DNA from: Pleurotus djamor
Lineage: Eukaryota; Basidiomycota; Agaricomycetes; Agaricales; Pleurotaceae
DNA length: 64,000 bases
Direction: 5' to 3'
Assembly: GCA_029747585.1 (NCBI GenBank)
Contig: JAPEVF010000022.1
Location: 1-64,000, forward strand
Below the pieces are notes generated by a model. That model saw only the letters and a program-made list of their open reading frames with translations, searched no databases and was not told where the DNA came from. Position 1 is the stretch's first letter. Every line of letters begins with the position of its first letter. Shown piece after piece: positions 45,001 to 56,600 of this stretch. Made by a program: the position numbers and the translations under genes.

Positions 45001-46575
45001 CTGCGACAAGTGAATCGTCAGCGACGAGCTGGATTCTCGCGTGCATAGCTGCACCGGAAGCTGCTGACTGTGGCGAGATAAGACCGATAGCTCACGATAC
45101 TCTTTCAATGACGGAACTTACACTTTGATAAGGAACGAGCGTAACTGCATCCACGGAAAGCGAGTCGATTAACTGAGAAATGAAGACCAACGAATACGCT
45201 CGGCGAACACCATAAAGATCCACGGCCATGGAACTGAAATCCTCCTTNCTGGCGTAAGAAGTCAANATGACAAGTCTTCCAGTTCTATTGGTAATAAGGG
45301 GAGTGNTTAGTGANNGAGGCGTATTGTATGTGCGACTGGACATACTTATCCACAGCCAAATCAACCAACTCAAGGTCAAGCTTCGCGTCATCTGCTTCTA
45401 CAAGNTCCCCAAGTTCNCTGCGAATGGCTGAAATGATGATAGAGGCGACTTCAGTATCCATGTTAATCTCCTCCCAACCACCAGGGTTCATTTCCCACTT
45501 TTGCACGCGAGTGTCTATCANCGCCCATACATCNCGCGTCCCAGATGGATAGCTTGCACCTAGNGCAACCGCACTGACGTTGCCTGGCTCGGTAGTTTCG
45601 AGCGAGGACCCAGAAGACCCAAAGAATGGGATGAGTCGAGAAAGCGAGAGTGACGGTGCTGGTTTAGCGAAAGTATGCCAAGCTAGATTGTGCTTTCCGT
45701 TCAAAGAGGTCAAGCCCAAGCTGAAGAAACGACCAAACGTTGTGGACACGATGAATGTCTGAGACTGTGTGGGGTTAGTAGAGCATAGCGAAGGCAGTGG
45801 ACACAACACGCACGTCAGCCCTCGTCAGTGTGGTGACGCTCTCATCCTCCATCATATCCAAATTGAATGAAGCATAGTTTTCACCCCCAGCAAGACCTAT
45901 CCCGATGCTGTCCCAGAAACGCACTTCTCCTAGAGGTGAGATGAGGATGAGCCCTGGTTCTCGTGTTGCGCCAAACGGGACCAGAGCATGGAATGGAGGG
46001 CTGGATTGGTTGTCGTCCAGTGGACAAGGAAATATGTAGCAAGTGGGCGTGCCCTTCACTGCCTGGAGTTTGTGGTCTTAAGTGGATAAGGTAATTAAGA
46101 GGGATCATGACTGACTTGTGCATGCTGCCAGACAAAGCATGTTTGGGTAGAAGCAACGACGGCGAATCCGGTGAGAGTGTCTATATCTCCAGCGTATATG
46201 TCATGAACAAAATCTATTCAATGAGTGTAAATATCACGTTGGGTCATGGCTAAGAAACTTCAACAACAGACCGACATTGGTTAGAACTTGTTTGACTTCC
46301 ACAGGGAGGTGAGCGTAAAAGGTGATCAAGAGTTCCTCAGATTTCGCGTAGACAACGTTGCCCGATAGGGCGTGTTGAGATGTTCGTTCGGACACGGTTG
46401 ACGCAACCTCATCAATTTCCATGGTCTCGAGCTCATTTTCGGATGCTGGGGCAGGGACGGGAGTGGCGCGTCTGGAATTGGGCTTGCTGGCTACCCATGG
46501 GCGACGTGGTGGCGAAGTCGCGAGCGTCCTCAGTCGACTAGAACGACGAGGCGCAGGGGATGAGAATGTGGCCAT
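42025..46575 (-). CDS. NUP133: Nucleoporin NUP133
   Basis: Scaffold nucleoporin of the Y-shaped (Nup84/Nup107-160) complex. The ATG 46573-46575 codes MATFSSPAPRRSSRLRTLAT, a basic disordered start. The N-terminal propeller contains HALSGNVVYAKSEELLITFY, AHLPVEVKQVL, DIYAGDIDTLTGFAVVASTQ, EPGLILISPLGEVRFWDSIG and QTFIVSTTFGRFFSLGLTSL. The rest is helical, with DFKSTLPTRGKHSLDSQVDH and the C-terminus ARECEKLAGLDLNDVYSRVV ending ELVQQ. The propeller-then-helical-stack order and size fit Nup133. More than ten introns are inferred. Dozens of single Ns at 42224-45566 hit many codons, so exon edges and some residues in the middle third are uncertain. Confidence 0.82.
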
Positions 46576-46794
46576 TGACGGGAACAAGGAGGAGGGTCAC
46601 AGAAACGCGTATCCGAGTCGCGGTTTCAGGCGTGGGAATCAATAGTTATGCAGCGCAGGTTACAACTTGAACTCCGTTGTTGAAAATACGGACAGTACGT
46701 CCGTGTAGTAATACGGATGCATGGTAATGATAACATATGGAATACCCTAGACACGGAATACAATAATAATATAATCCAGAACGCAGTGCGAGGC

Positions 46795-47466
46795 TTATTT
46801 CGACCCAGCGGAGAACTCTGTGAAGGCAATCGAACATCAGAAACAGGAAGGGCGAACGAGAGAAGGTGGCACGTACTGGTCACCGACTTGGTGCCTTCAG
46901 AGATAGCGTGTTTGGCGAGTTCTCCAGGCAGGATGAGGCGGACACTCGTCTGAATTTCACGCGAGGAGATGGTGGACTTCTTGGAGTAGGCAGCGAGCTC
47001 TGAAAAACAACTGAAATGAGTCATGGTATCAGAGCGGCACCTAGAAGACGCACTGGAAGCCTCGGTAGCGATACGCTCGAAGATGTCGTTGACAAAAGAG
47101 TTGAGGATGGCCATGGCCTTGTTGGAGATACCAGTGTCGGGATGAACTTGCTTAAGCACTAGAGGGGGAAACCGTGAAAAACAGAAACAATACTGACGAT
47201 GGAAGAACCACGTACCCTTGTAAATGTATGAACTGTAAGTCTCCTTGCGAGACTTCTTGCGCTTCTTCTTCTCGCCATCAGCGCCGGCGGGGGCACTGCT
47301 CTTGCTGGCCGTCTTCTTCGCGGCTTTGGAGGTCTCAGTCTTTGCAGGAGCCTTGGAAGCCGTAGAAGCGGGGGCCTTGCCAGCGGTCGAAGCGGGCTAA
47401 GGATGGGGACTTTGGATCAGATTTGAGGGCGAGAACGAAGAGTAATAGTCATACTTTGGGTGCCAT
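46795..47466 (-). CDS. HTB1: Histone H2B
   Basis: Core histone H2B. The ATG 47464-47466 begins MAPK, then a basic tail ([39 protein letters not shown]). The fold is [55 protein letters not shown] and [20 protein letters not shown]. The last exon (46795-46817) adds the end of the codon for K then FSAGSK and the stop, so the protein ends TKFSAGSK with the conserved ubiquitination lysine in SVTKF. Four introns, unusual for a histone gene in animals but common in basidiomycetes. No partner H2A gene is adjacent within the window. An ACGCGT box lies upstream. Confidence 0.96.
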
Positions 47467-47632
47467 TGCTTGTTCTAGGAGATGAGGCGCGTTTCGAGTG
47501 GATGGTGGTGGTACGGGGGAGAGGAGGATGAAGGGGTCTGCTCACGATCGCGTCCGGCTTATGAGGAAATGGCGTTTCGGAGTTCGAATAGCAGATCACG
47601 TGGAGAACAGAGATCAACGAAACGCGCATGTC

Positions 47633-47638
47633 ACGCGT
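47633..47638 (-). promoter_or_regulatory. MCB-like box (ACGCGT) upstream of histone H2B
   Basis: ACGCGT about 167 bases upstream of the H2B start codon, with a second related AACGCGC at 47621-47627. In yeasts such boxes drive S-phase transcription. The assignment here is inferred from sequence and gene identity. Confidence 0.35.
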
Positions 47639-47667
47639 TGAGTTACAGGGACTGTCACACTATTGAC

Positions 47668-48719
47668 CTATGGAGTGGCTTTCAAGGCGGCTGTGACCAG
47701 CAAGACCTTGTACGGATACTCAAAGGTCCCTGCTTCTTGGTCAATCCACTTCAACTCTTCCCCCTTTGTAACAATCGCCTCGATGTCTCGCTTCACACTG
47801 GCCTTGTCATCATCGCTCAGAACGGCGATGTAGCTTTTACTGTAGGCCCGGTTGACGACCCCACTGTGATCGGTAGGGATCGTGTAGTCCCAGGTCTTCT
47901 CCTGGTGTGGCTCGAAGAATTTCATGTACGATGGCGTATCGAATACCTGTCGCCATAGTCCGAGTCGAAACTGTGGCGAACCCTGCTCGTGTGGCTCAAT
48001 GCGGTCTCGCAATTGGGCGACCCACTTTGCCGCGTCTCTATTAACAGTGAGTTTAGTCGCCATCAAGCTCAAATAGATTGGGGCACGGATAGTGGGCTGA
48101 CCGATCTTCCAAATTCCACACCATCGCGAGTACCCCGTCAGGCTTCAGGATTCTAGCAAACTCGGCTGCCGCGCGATCGAAATCGGGACACCAGTGGAAA
48201 GCCTACCGAAAATCATCTACTCTTTTCTTGCTCTGGAACAATGAATGGACAAAGCGCACCTGTGCGATCACTATGAGATCAGCAAAGCCGTCGTCAACGT
48301 GCGTCGTGTCGAATGAACCCTCTGCCACCGTCACCCGTGGATCAACCACAGTCTTCGTGAACTGTTCTCTCATGCCTTCACTGGGCTCTATGGCCTTGAT
48401 CAATCCGATCGATGAAGCCCAATCCTCGTGTGCCAGCATCGCTCGAGTGAATATGCCCGTCCCAGCCCCGATTCTGGAAACGGGCCCGTGAATCAGTGTA
48501 TTCGAATATCCCAGATACCCGACTTACTCTACGATATTCAAAGGTTGGTGACCTTTCACAGCCTGGCGTAGCGCAGTCAAGACATACGGCTGATAAGAAG
48601 GCCGTGCCCTGTTCCGAGGGTTGAATACGAGGAAGGTGGGAGGTCTGGTGGATGACCTACTTGTCATATAGCTCGTTTGTTCCCTTCCCGAACCCAGTCG
48701 CTGCGAGAACGTGTACCAT
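47668..48719 (-). CDS. Class I SAM-dependent methyltransferase
   Basis: Small-molecule-type methyltransferase (Methyltransf_11-like). The ATG 48717-48719 codes MVHVLAATGFGKGTNELYDK, spliced to ARPSYQPYVLTALRQAVKGH. Motif I follows (GAGTGIFTRAMLAHEDWASS), then IKAIEPSEGMREQF with an acidic residue after strand 2, VTVAEGSFDTTHVDDGFADL (motif II), IVIAQ, AFHWCPDFDRAAAEFARILK and PDGVLAMVWNLED. The last exon continues RDAAKWVAQLRDRIEPHEQG and ends LLVTAALKATP. The FHWCPDFDRAAAEFARILKP pattern is typical of trans-aconitate methyltransferase-like fungal enzymes. The substrate is unknown. Four or five introns. Confidence 0.83.
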
Positions 48720-49049
48720 TTTTATTATCCGTGGTTGGGTAGTTGGGAAACAGATACTTTTCTGTCGAAAAGCACGATTTGCCGTTTTAAGGAGCATTTC
48801 AAGATGGCCAGCGCCAAAATTCGGCCTGAGTTCAACTTTTCGGCGATGTCTCCCTCATGCTGGATTTCAATTTCAAGGACATTCCGTCGCTTCCTTTGCA
48901 ATTGCGTCAGTCTCGAAGCAAGAACGCAAGCATAATATATGATCGGCGCAAGCCCAGAGCCAAAAACGGTTATGTAAGGGTCGCCAGGGGCTCTCGGCTT
49001 CCAGTTCGCAGTGAGCCTTGCGAGCCTTTGTTGTTCACACTTCCCAGCC
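48720..49049. promoter_or_regulatory. Divergent promoter between the methyltransferase and sphingoid-base kinase genes
   Basis: 330 bases between the two start codons. It is fully covered by one minus-strand open frame (ATG 49049-49051 to a double stop at about 48722-48727), which is not called as a gene because it shows no family motif and fills the promoter space; see findings. Confidence 0.4.
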
Positions 49050-51033
49050 ATGACCCAATCCCAGCACCTGTCGGTCTCGCTGAGTAGTACTTCACTGTCA
49101 ATCAAATCTGCTGGTAAATGTCGGTCGACCTCCGGGACCCTTTTGGTCGCTCATATTTCATGTAAACAGTCCACAAATCCACTCATGACATCCCGTTCCG
49201 TGACATTCTGTCAACTGTTACCCACGAAAACGCGAACATTGCCAAGGTCATCTACGTCAAGAAATCGCAGGGCTCTAAGAGCACAGTTGCCGAAGTTCAA
49301 GGCACTGTACACGAAACCCATTTCAAGGAGGCTTCACAATGTCTGGGGAAAGCACTGGAGCAAGCCTATAGTGGTGAGTACGCGTACCTCCTGGAAGGCG
49401 CAGTCGCTAATCCCTTAGCGAAGGTGTCAAAAGAGGCCGCAGGCTGAAAGTGCTAGTTAACCCTTTCGGAGGCAAAGTACGCGAGCTTGCCCTCCGTGAC
49501 GCTTTGATTAATAACATCTGTTCGACAATACTTGCAGGGAAAAGCTCGAGCTATCTTTATGCAGAAGGTTGAGCCCATCCTAATGCACGCTGGTTGCTCA
49601 CTTGATGTTGTATGTGAGTCGTTGAAGTTGCCTTTCGCTGAGTCATGCTGCTGAACTCGTCTCCGCCCGGTCAGACACCACTCACGGAGGTCATGCTTAT
49701 GAGATAGCAAAGACGCTCCCAATCGATGATTACGATGCAGTTGTCACTGTCTCTGGAGACGGCCTCGTACACGAAGGTAAGCCCATGATCTCCCACTCTG
49801 GCAAGGCCCATCTTGACTCAAGGAAACTAGTGCTCAATGGGCTCGCTCATCACGATGCTCCTCTCAAAGCATTGTCAATACCAATAGCGCCAATACCGAC
49901 AGGCTCAGGGAATGGTACATCTATCAATCTTCTCGGTCTGGATGTGAGTTATGCTTCCTCGCCTCACCACTTAATTGACGTGGTGTGCAGTCGGGCCTTG
50001 ACGTCGCCCAAGCAGCCTTGAACGCAGCAAAGGGTGCGTCCTCTGGTATTTCCACAGGAATTTATCAATGAAGTTGCCCAGGTTCCCCTATGACGATCGA
50101 CCTTTTCTCCTTTGTGCAGAACGGCAAAAGGTCAATATCATTCATGTCACAATCTCTCGGGCTCATGGCCGACCTCGACATTGGGACGGAGCACCTCCGC
50201 TGGATGGGTGATAGTCGATTCATTTACGGTCTGCTGCGGGGAGGTTCGTTGTCTCACGATCTCTCCATCCGGATGTTTACTCACAGTAAATAGTGATGCA
50301 GCTCAAGCCTTGTCCCGTTCAACTGTCTGTCAAAATAGCTGAAAAGGATAAGAAAGCCATGGCTGAGTCTCTGCAAGCGAGAAAGCGTGGTCATTTTAAT
50401 TCGTCAGACTCGCCCTCTCATCCCCATCATCCGTCCCTGCCACCTCTCAAATTCTTGCCTGAGGACGAAGATGGATGGACCACAATAGACGAGCCGTTGT
50501 TATGGGTGTACGCAGGAAAAGGACCTTACGTCTCCCGGTAAGTACACGTATGCATTCTTTTCGAACATCCGTGTTCATCTTGTGATAGCGACTTTATGGC
50601 TTTTCCGGTGTCGCTACCAGATGATGGCTTCATTGACATTATGGTTCAGCCGATGGTGCGTCCACTCTCACTTGACAATATATAGAGCCTCGATTGATAC
50701 ATAGGAACGCAGACGTCTCGTGTGGACATCCTCAAGGAAATGGACGGTGCGCCTCGTGGCGAAGCTTTCTGGAGTCCTTCTGTAAGCTCCTCCCCTCGCA
50801 TGGACTCAGTCTATTCACCCTCAACCACACCGTAGGTCAAATACTTCAAAGCACACGCATATCGCGTCAAAACCTTGGCACCGAAGGGTTCATTGTCCGT
50901 AGATGGTGAAGCATTTCCCTTCAAAGAATACCAGGTCGAGGTCCACAAGGGTTTAGGGAAGCTGCTAAGCCCTCATGGGACATATGCCGGTGATTTTGGT
51001 GGTCCTCCCAAGCGACACAAGCAAAAGGCCTGA
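49050..51033 (+). CDS. LCB4: Sphingoid long-chain base kinase (LCB4/SPHK family)
   Basis: Phosphorylates sphingoid bases with ATP; diacylglycerol-kinase-type fold. The ATG 49050 codes MTQSQHLSVSLSSTSLSIKS. After exons including VTHENANIAKVIYVKKSQGS come the nucleotide-binding motif KVLVNPFGGKGKARAIF, KVEPILMHAGCSLDVV, DTTHGGHAYEIAKTLPIDDY, then the signature VTVSGDGLVHEVLNGLAHHD and IPIAPIPTGSGNGTSINLLG. Further motifs are MTIDLFSFVQNGKRSISFMS, SLGLMADLDIGTEHLRWMGD, LWVYAGKGPYVSRDFMAFPV and DDGFIDIMVQPM. The C-terminus carries KGSLSVDGEAFPFKEYQVEV and ends PPKRHKQKA. SGDGxxxEVxNG and PTGSGNG are conserved catalytic motifs. About ten introns. Confidence 0.9.
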
Positions 51034-51163
51034 TCTATTTACTACACACATACTCTATATTCACTCGTTTGTTGCAATTGGCTTTCGTTGGGACACTAAA
51101 TAGCTCTTGTGTTCTCGTGTTTTGAGATATAAGTAGTTCAATGTTACATCCGGCTCTTGGGAA

Positions 51164-52211
51164 ATGCATCTTCCGGCAGCGCCATGTTCACGGTTCCTTC
51201 GAACCTCTGCGACTGCATACACACAAAGGGTCTTCCCAACGCTCGACGAATGGATTTCTACACCGAAACACCTCACTTTGCATGATACGCTGCGTCGCGA
51301 GCACCTTGCAGACTTGTACACTACAGTCCCCACACGCGATGGGGTGAGACGTCCATGGCAGAGTCCTGAGAACGATACACCGCTAGGTTATGGGCATCAT
51401 CTTGTCTTCTTCCATCCGCGCAACCCAGAGGCATCATTGCGCAAGGATGGTACAGACGCAGATTTTTGCCCTCCGGAGCCGTTTACCCGACGAATGTGGG
51501 CGGGCGGAAGGATGAGTTGGAATGCCAACAAGCCCCTCTTGGTGGGCAGACCAGCCACTGCGACGTCCACCATCGCGTCTATCGACAAGAAGGGCTTCGA
51601 TAAAGGAACACCCATGCTGTTTGTAAATCAAAGAATTGAAATCACCATGGATGGAGAGGCGGAGAGTAGCGTGGTAGAGGAACGATCGCACGTATATCTT
51701 CCCGTCGCCGCAGGTAACAGACGCAACAGCGCACGAGAAGGTGCGTAAATGTCATTTGACCGAGGATGCCCGACTCACGAAGCACTAGTCAAGGATCTCC
51801 CTTCAACCACTGACTTCTCCTTCTCCTACACGCCCTCTCCAACTACATTATTCCGGTTCTCCGCTCTGACATTTAACGGACATCACATCCACTTAGACAG
51901 AGACTACGCTCAGAACGTTGAAGGATACCCAGGTCATATCATTCCTATATCTACCTGCTTCGTGGCTGACGAAATAAATTATCACAGAACGCCTCGTTCA
52001 CGGACCTCTCACAGCTCTTATGCTCCTTGAGGCACTCACTTTCACCAATTCAACCTTGAAATTGAAGTCTCTGACATATCGAGCGCGAAATCCTCTCTTC
52101 GTAAACAGTCATTTGACTGTAGCAGGCCAATGGACGGCCCATGGAGCAACAGTTTGGTGTAAAGATGAAGATGAGATAGTGGGCATGGTTGGCGAAATCG
52201 AATTTGTATGA
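51164..52211 (+). CDS. HTD2: HTD2-like 3-hydroxyacyl-thioester dehydratase, mitochondrial
   Basis: Hot-dog-fold dehydratase likely acting in mitochondrial type II fatty-acid synthesis. The ATG 51164 codes MHLPAAPCSRFLRTSATAYT, an Arg/Ser/Thr-rich presequence. Exon 1 continues HLTLHDTLRREHLADLYTTV, GYGHHLVFFHPRNPEASLRK, EPFTRRMWAGGRMSWN and KGTPMLFVNQRIEITM. After an intron come TTLFRFSALTFNGHHIHLDR, DYAQNVEGYPG, then LVHGPLTALMLLEALTF. The FNxHxIHxDxxYAxxxEGYPGxxVHGPL block holds the hydratase active-site Asp/His. It ends VGMVGEIEFV. It is convergent with PRCC, leaving 19 bases between stop codons. Confidence 0.85.
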
Positions 52212-52230
52212 ACAAGACGTAACATGGCCT

Positions 52231-53511
52231 TCAGAATCCTGAATAAGATGGGGCTTAGCATATTGAACTTGGCCCTGAGATGAAACGCAAGAAGTACCGT
52301 ATTTGTTGCCAGCTTCCTTGCGGTTCCTTCTGCCCTCTGCGATCTTGTCTTCTAGTACCTCGCGATTCGTGTAAGCTTCGGTCAGTAAGGAGGACAGTTG
52401 ATGTCGTGATCTCGCTCGCCCGCTTTGCTTTGCGGGCTACGTTCGGGTCAGTACATGATACTGGTAAGATGGGGGTAGCGACGTACGTCTATGTTCATCC
52501 TTGGCTTTGCCGGTTCGCCTGCCGCATCCTTAGTGACAGCCTTGCGCGACTCTCTTTCTTGGATCTCTATTCGAGCCTTCTCCATTTCTTTCATTGCATT
52601 CACTTCTTCAGAGTCCTCTGAGCCCTCAAATCCTTTGGCGGTACCCTTCTCAAGAGCACGAACGTGAGCATCGTATTCTTTCTTCCACTTCTTGAGGAAT
52701 GTGTTGTAGTATTCGGGGTCGTGTGCGGCCCATGCACCTGAGGGAAGCAAGTAGTATCCAGGATAGGGATCTTCTGGAGTGGGAGTAGGAGGCTTGAATT
52801 CAACGACCTTGGGTGCGGAAGAAACAGATATTTTGGACGTGGTCGAAGGCTTGGTCGGTAAGTCGGCTGCCGAGCTTTTGGAAGTCGTGGAGGTGCCTAT
52901 TGTCTATCAATTGACCCACTCTTCGTTATTCGGCATTGCAACTCACCCAGTCCAAAGAAGTCCACACTTGGCGCAGCGACCGTACGGACTGCTTTGTGTC
53001 GAACAGTGTCCTCAACTGAGATATTGGCCTTGCGCTTGGAGAGATTGGTCGGTATCATTGGCAAGGAAGTTGAGGGGGGATTCGTATCGGTGGTCGTATC
53101 GTGCGATGTATCAAGCGATTCCGCCACATCTTCATCATCACCTACAATAGCTTGTGGAGGAATCGGGTTTGAAGAAGGTGCCGTTTTGAAGACGAGACCT
53201 GGACCCTTGCCTCCACCAAGAACCCTTTCTGGTTGAACAACAGGGTGCTTCACTTTAGGTGCTGGAAGCATCGACATCAGCGAAGATGAACCTGCTCCAG
53301 ATTCCAAGCGAGGTTTCTTTGGTGGAGGTTTCTCGTCATCCAAGTCATCTTTTGCAAGGGCTGGCAAGGCAATTGCTATCTTCTTCGGTCGTTTGGGTTT
53401 TGACTGTGGAGGGGGAAGGTTCAGTTTCTTTTCCGTCTGGGATGGAGGGTTTTGGAGGGTTTCACTATCGCTGTCGCTGTCGCTGCCATAGTCACCGAGT
53501 CCAGCAAGCAT
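52231..53511 (-). CDS. PRCC-family nuclear protein
   Basis: Homologue of PRCC, a spliceosome-associated proline-rich nuclear protein. The start is ATG 53509-53511 (MLAGLGDYGSDSDSDSETLQ). The N-terminal exon is acidic/Pro/Lys-rich with KPKRPKKIAIALPALAKDDL, KKPRLESGAGSSSLMSMLPA, RVLGGGKGPGLVFKTAPSSN and ends SVDFFGLG. The C-terminal PRCC domain follows: DPYPGYYLLPSGAWAAHDPE, YYNTFLKKWKKEYDAHVRAL, KARIEIQERESRKAVTKDAA, then RHQLSSLLTEAYTNREVLED and KIAEGRRNRKEAGNKYGF. The end KYGF is formed across an intron (52239-52297); the last exon codes only part of Gly, Phe and the stop. The KYGF end is the family hallmark. Confidence 0.87.
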
Positions 53512-53639
53512 GGTGGTTTGAGAAATGGCCACGTGCGGGCCGTCATTTCAATGACATCATCCTCAGAAATCGAGTATTTACATTGTTACAACTTTTACTG
53601 TTGATGGTACGTCCATGCAACAGACTTTTCATGACCCAT

Positions 53640-56600
53640 TCAACTCGTACCATTCACCTTCAAAGCTCCAGCATTGACAGACCCTCCCGCAACAGGGCGA
53701 TGGAGCTTGTTCTCGCCTTCGCATGCATCAACGTCAATTCCTAAAGACACCGTAGCAACTTCTCCAACTTACCATTCAAGACGGTAAACTGGGCCATCTC
53801 GAAGCCATCCAAGTTCGGATTACCTAGGAAAATAATAAAGACCCGAGGTGGATGCATTTAACTGAGGGTGACGAACTGATATTGCGCATCCCAAAGTAGG
53901 TTGCGTTGAGACTGGTAGGCGAAATGGTTAGAGTGAAAAAGCCTCTGAAAGATCCTTCGCTCCATTGTAAGTCGGTGTTCGCCTGAACGAGGGAGCGAGA
54001 ACGTGTATCGGCTGTTGCGGGTGCTATTCCGGAGCCAAAGGAGGAACCAGATGTGACTGCCGTTCCTGCGAATTCCACACCAATGGCACCGTTGCCGGAG
54101 ACTGGATCGTACCTAATCCAGAGAAGTCAGTTAAAGATTAAGAGAGATAGGGATTGCTCACGTAGTAGTATCATTTGGGTCTATCAACGGCTTGTTAGCG
54201 CATCGGGTATACTGTCCAACACTCAAAAGGTACATACGGGCTAAATCCGAAACCCAATTGGCGTGGCTATCACCAGCGAGAATAATCGTGTTGCTAATCT
54301 TGTTATCATAGAGGTGGTTGAGGATTCTTGCACGATTTGCACGGTACCCATCCCATGCATCCTGAAGTTGGATTGTGAGTTGTAAGAAGATACAAACGAA
54401 CACGAACGTACCCAATCAACTAGAAGAATCTTATTGTTAGAAATAATGGACGAAGCATTGAAACGACGGTTCCTTACATGAGGGCTGCTGAAGCTGACTA
54501 AATACGACTTGTTGCCTGAGATCATTGGGCAAGTGACATAAATGTTCAAGCTGTGTCTCGATTCACTCCGGATCAACTTACCCTACCACACGCCAAACAG
54601 CACCACGCCGCTTGGACTCTGAAAGGGTCTGAGAAAACCCTGAAAGTGTGTTCAGTGAGCGTGCATTTGGGGGCGTTAATGACCTTACAGCTTTCTTGGA
54701 CAGGTCCCATGATAGACCGGCCGGGTTGGTCGGCTAGACTGGAGACAACTATGCGCTATTTATCGCTCCAATACTTGACCGAATGGAAGGCACTCGCTTA
54801 CACGCTATGGGCGGTCGTAGTACTTGAGGTGTCAACTCATGTCAAGTGGGAAAGACGACGATACCTCGATTGTATCCGACCTTTATATGCACCAATGTGT
54901 TTCAGTGACTTCGTGGAGTATGTAGATAATCGCTTACGTCTGTAACGTCTCTGTCATAATTTCCTTCAGATAAATAAATGGAACTATAAGCTTTGGGAAT
55001 AGATGCGGGGCAAATCGGCACGACCCACGAGTATCTAGGATAGTAAGATCCTGTAGTATACGCGACAAAACATGAGTTGACGAGATCTCAGTTGCAGTGA
55101 ACACGCACCATGAGTTTTCCAATCTGGAAATTTCTCCAAATTCGAAGTTGATCATGGGTGTCGACTTGTCTGACGGGCATCCACTCGTGATAAGCACGCA
55201 CAGCAGCGAGTTTCCTGTCGGTAAAGCAAGCCCCTGAAGGCGAGAAGGAGCAACCGGCCGTTGTATCGTTTGAATCAGTGGTTCCAGCTTTCCATGAGTT
55301 GTCTGCGACCTATGACCCATCGATATTACAAAATAGGTGGGTCGCGCAAAGCACTTACCTCGTGATCATCCTGAGAAATGGGAGAATATGGGTCAATGTG
55401 GCATGGAACGAGCACGGCATAGAGGTAGAGTAGCTAACCCTAGAGACAGGTCATTAGAATGGGAGCAGAGGGAGTAAGTAATGAGTACGGCTTGCCATGT
55501 AGTAATCCAAGGGGCGCTTTGATGGGCAAAGGAGAGACTAACGTCAGTTCTATATTGAGCGAGTCGCTGACGATAGTCGTGGATTGTGGCAAGTTCCCTT
55601 CCTAGTACCGCGCGGCCGATGCGAGCCCTGATTGGTCCATGAAAATCAAGAGAGGCAAGCATCTCGCGTCACATGAGCCTTACCCGTTTCCGAGGGATTC
55701 ATAGATCTAGTGATCATGAGTGGATGTGAGGTTTATGAGATGATAGTCTTACATAGTCACCCAAATGGACAAAAAGGTCAGCGCTAGTATTGTGAGCAGC
55801 GAAGCCATAAGCGTTGAAGTATCCTATTTCGAGCCACTAAACCTGCGTGCTTGGGAGCCAAGGAAATTTACACACCAGTTTGGAATTGAGAACACGAGAA
55901 AACGGCGAGTGTGAGTGGCTTCCCACCATTGACTCGATTAGCAGGAGCTAGTAAAAATATCAAGGTTTCGAAGAGTCACGTCATGGATGTGATTTGCTGA
56001 CTATTGGGACTCGCGAGCGTCCTTGTGGTCCCGAGGGGACTCACAGACTCCGCGTTGGTGCAATCTGCAAATTGGAAAAAGTACTTCGTATCGGGCTTTA
56101 GACGCGTGGCCTCAAATTTGAGCGTGAAGTCTACGTCATAGGACGTAAACGCTTCGCCGGAGTCAATAACTGGGCTCAAGCTGCTTGAGGTTGATATTTT
56201 GAACGAGATGCAGACGGGTACGCTCTGATCAGGCAAAGCACCGGATGCTGAAACTGGCACTGCTCGTGTCCAAAGTAGGACGGATGTGTCAAATGGATCA
56301 CCCTATGTGCAACCTCATTGATTGATGAGGTCTTCCATCCGTTCAATTGGGAACGTACGCTAGCAACTGTGAAAAAATTGAGCACTTTCTGAGTTTGACG
56401 TTGCGCGATGCACATTTGCGACAGTACCTGAGTGTGTGAAGTTTACTCCACCATTCCAAACGAAGGGACTCTATGTAAGAAAAGTGCTCAAGACATGACG
56501 CATCGGATAGTGGTGGTATTTACGTTGCTAAAGTCACTTCCGTAGAAAGTTGGGTAATGTTCATCTTTGAATGGAGCACTCTCTTGAGTCTGACGCCTGG

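Noticed and set aside
54553..54945. Plus-strand frame of 130 codons inside the PhoD gene
   Set aside because: It is antisense to phosphatase exons and introns and has no family match.
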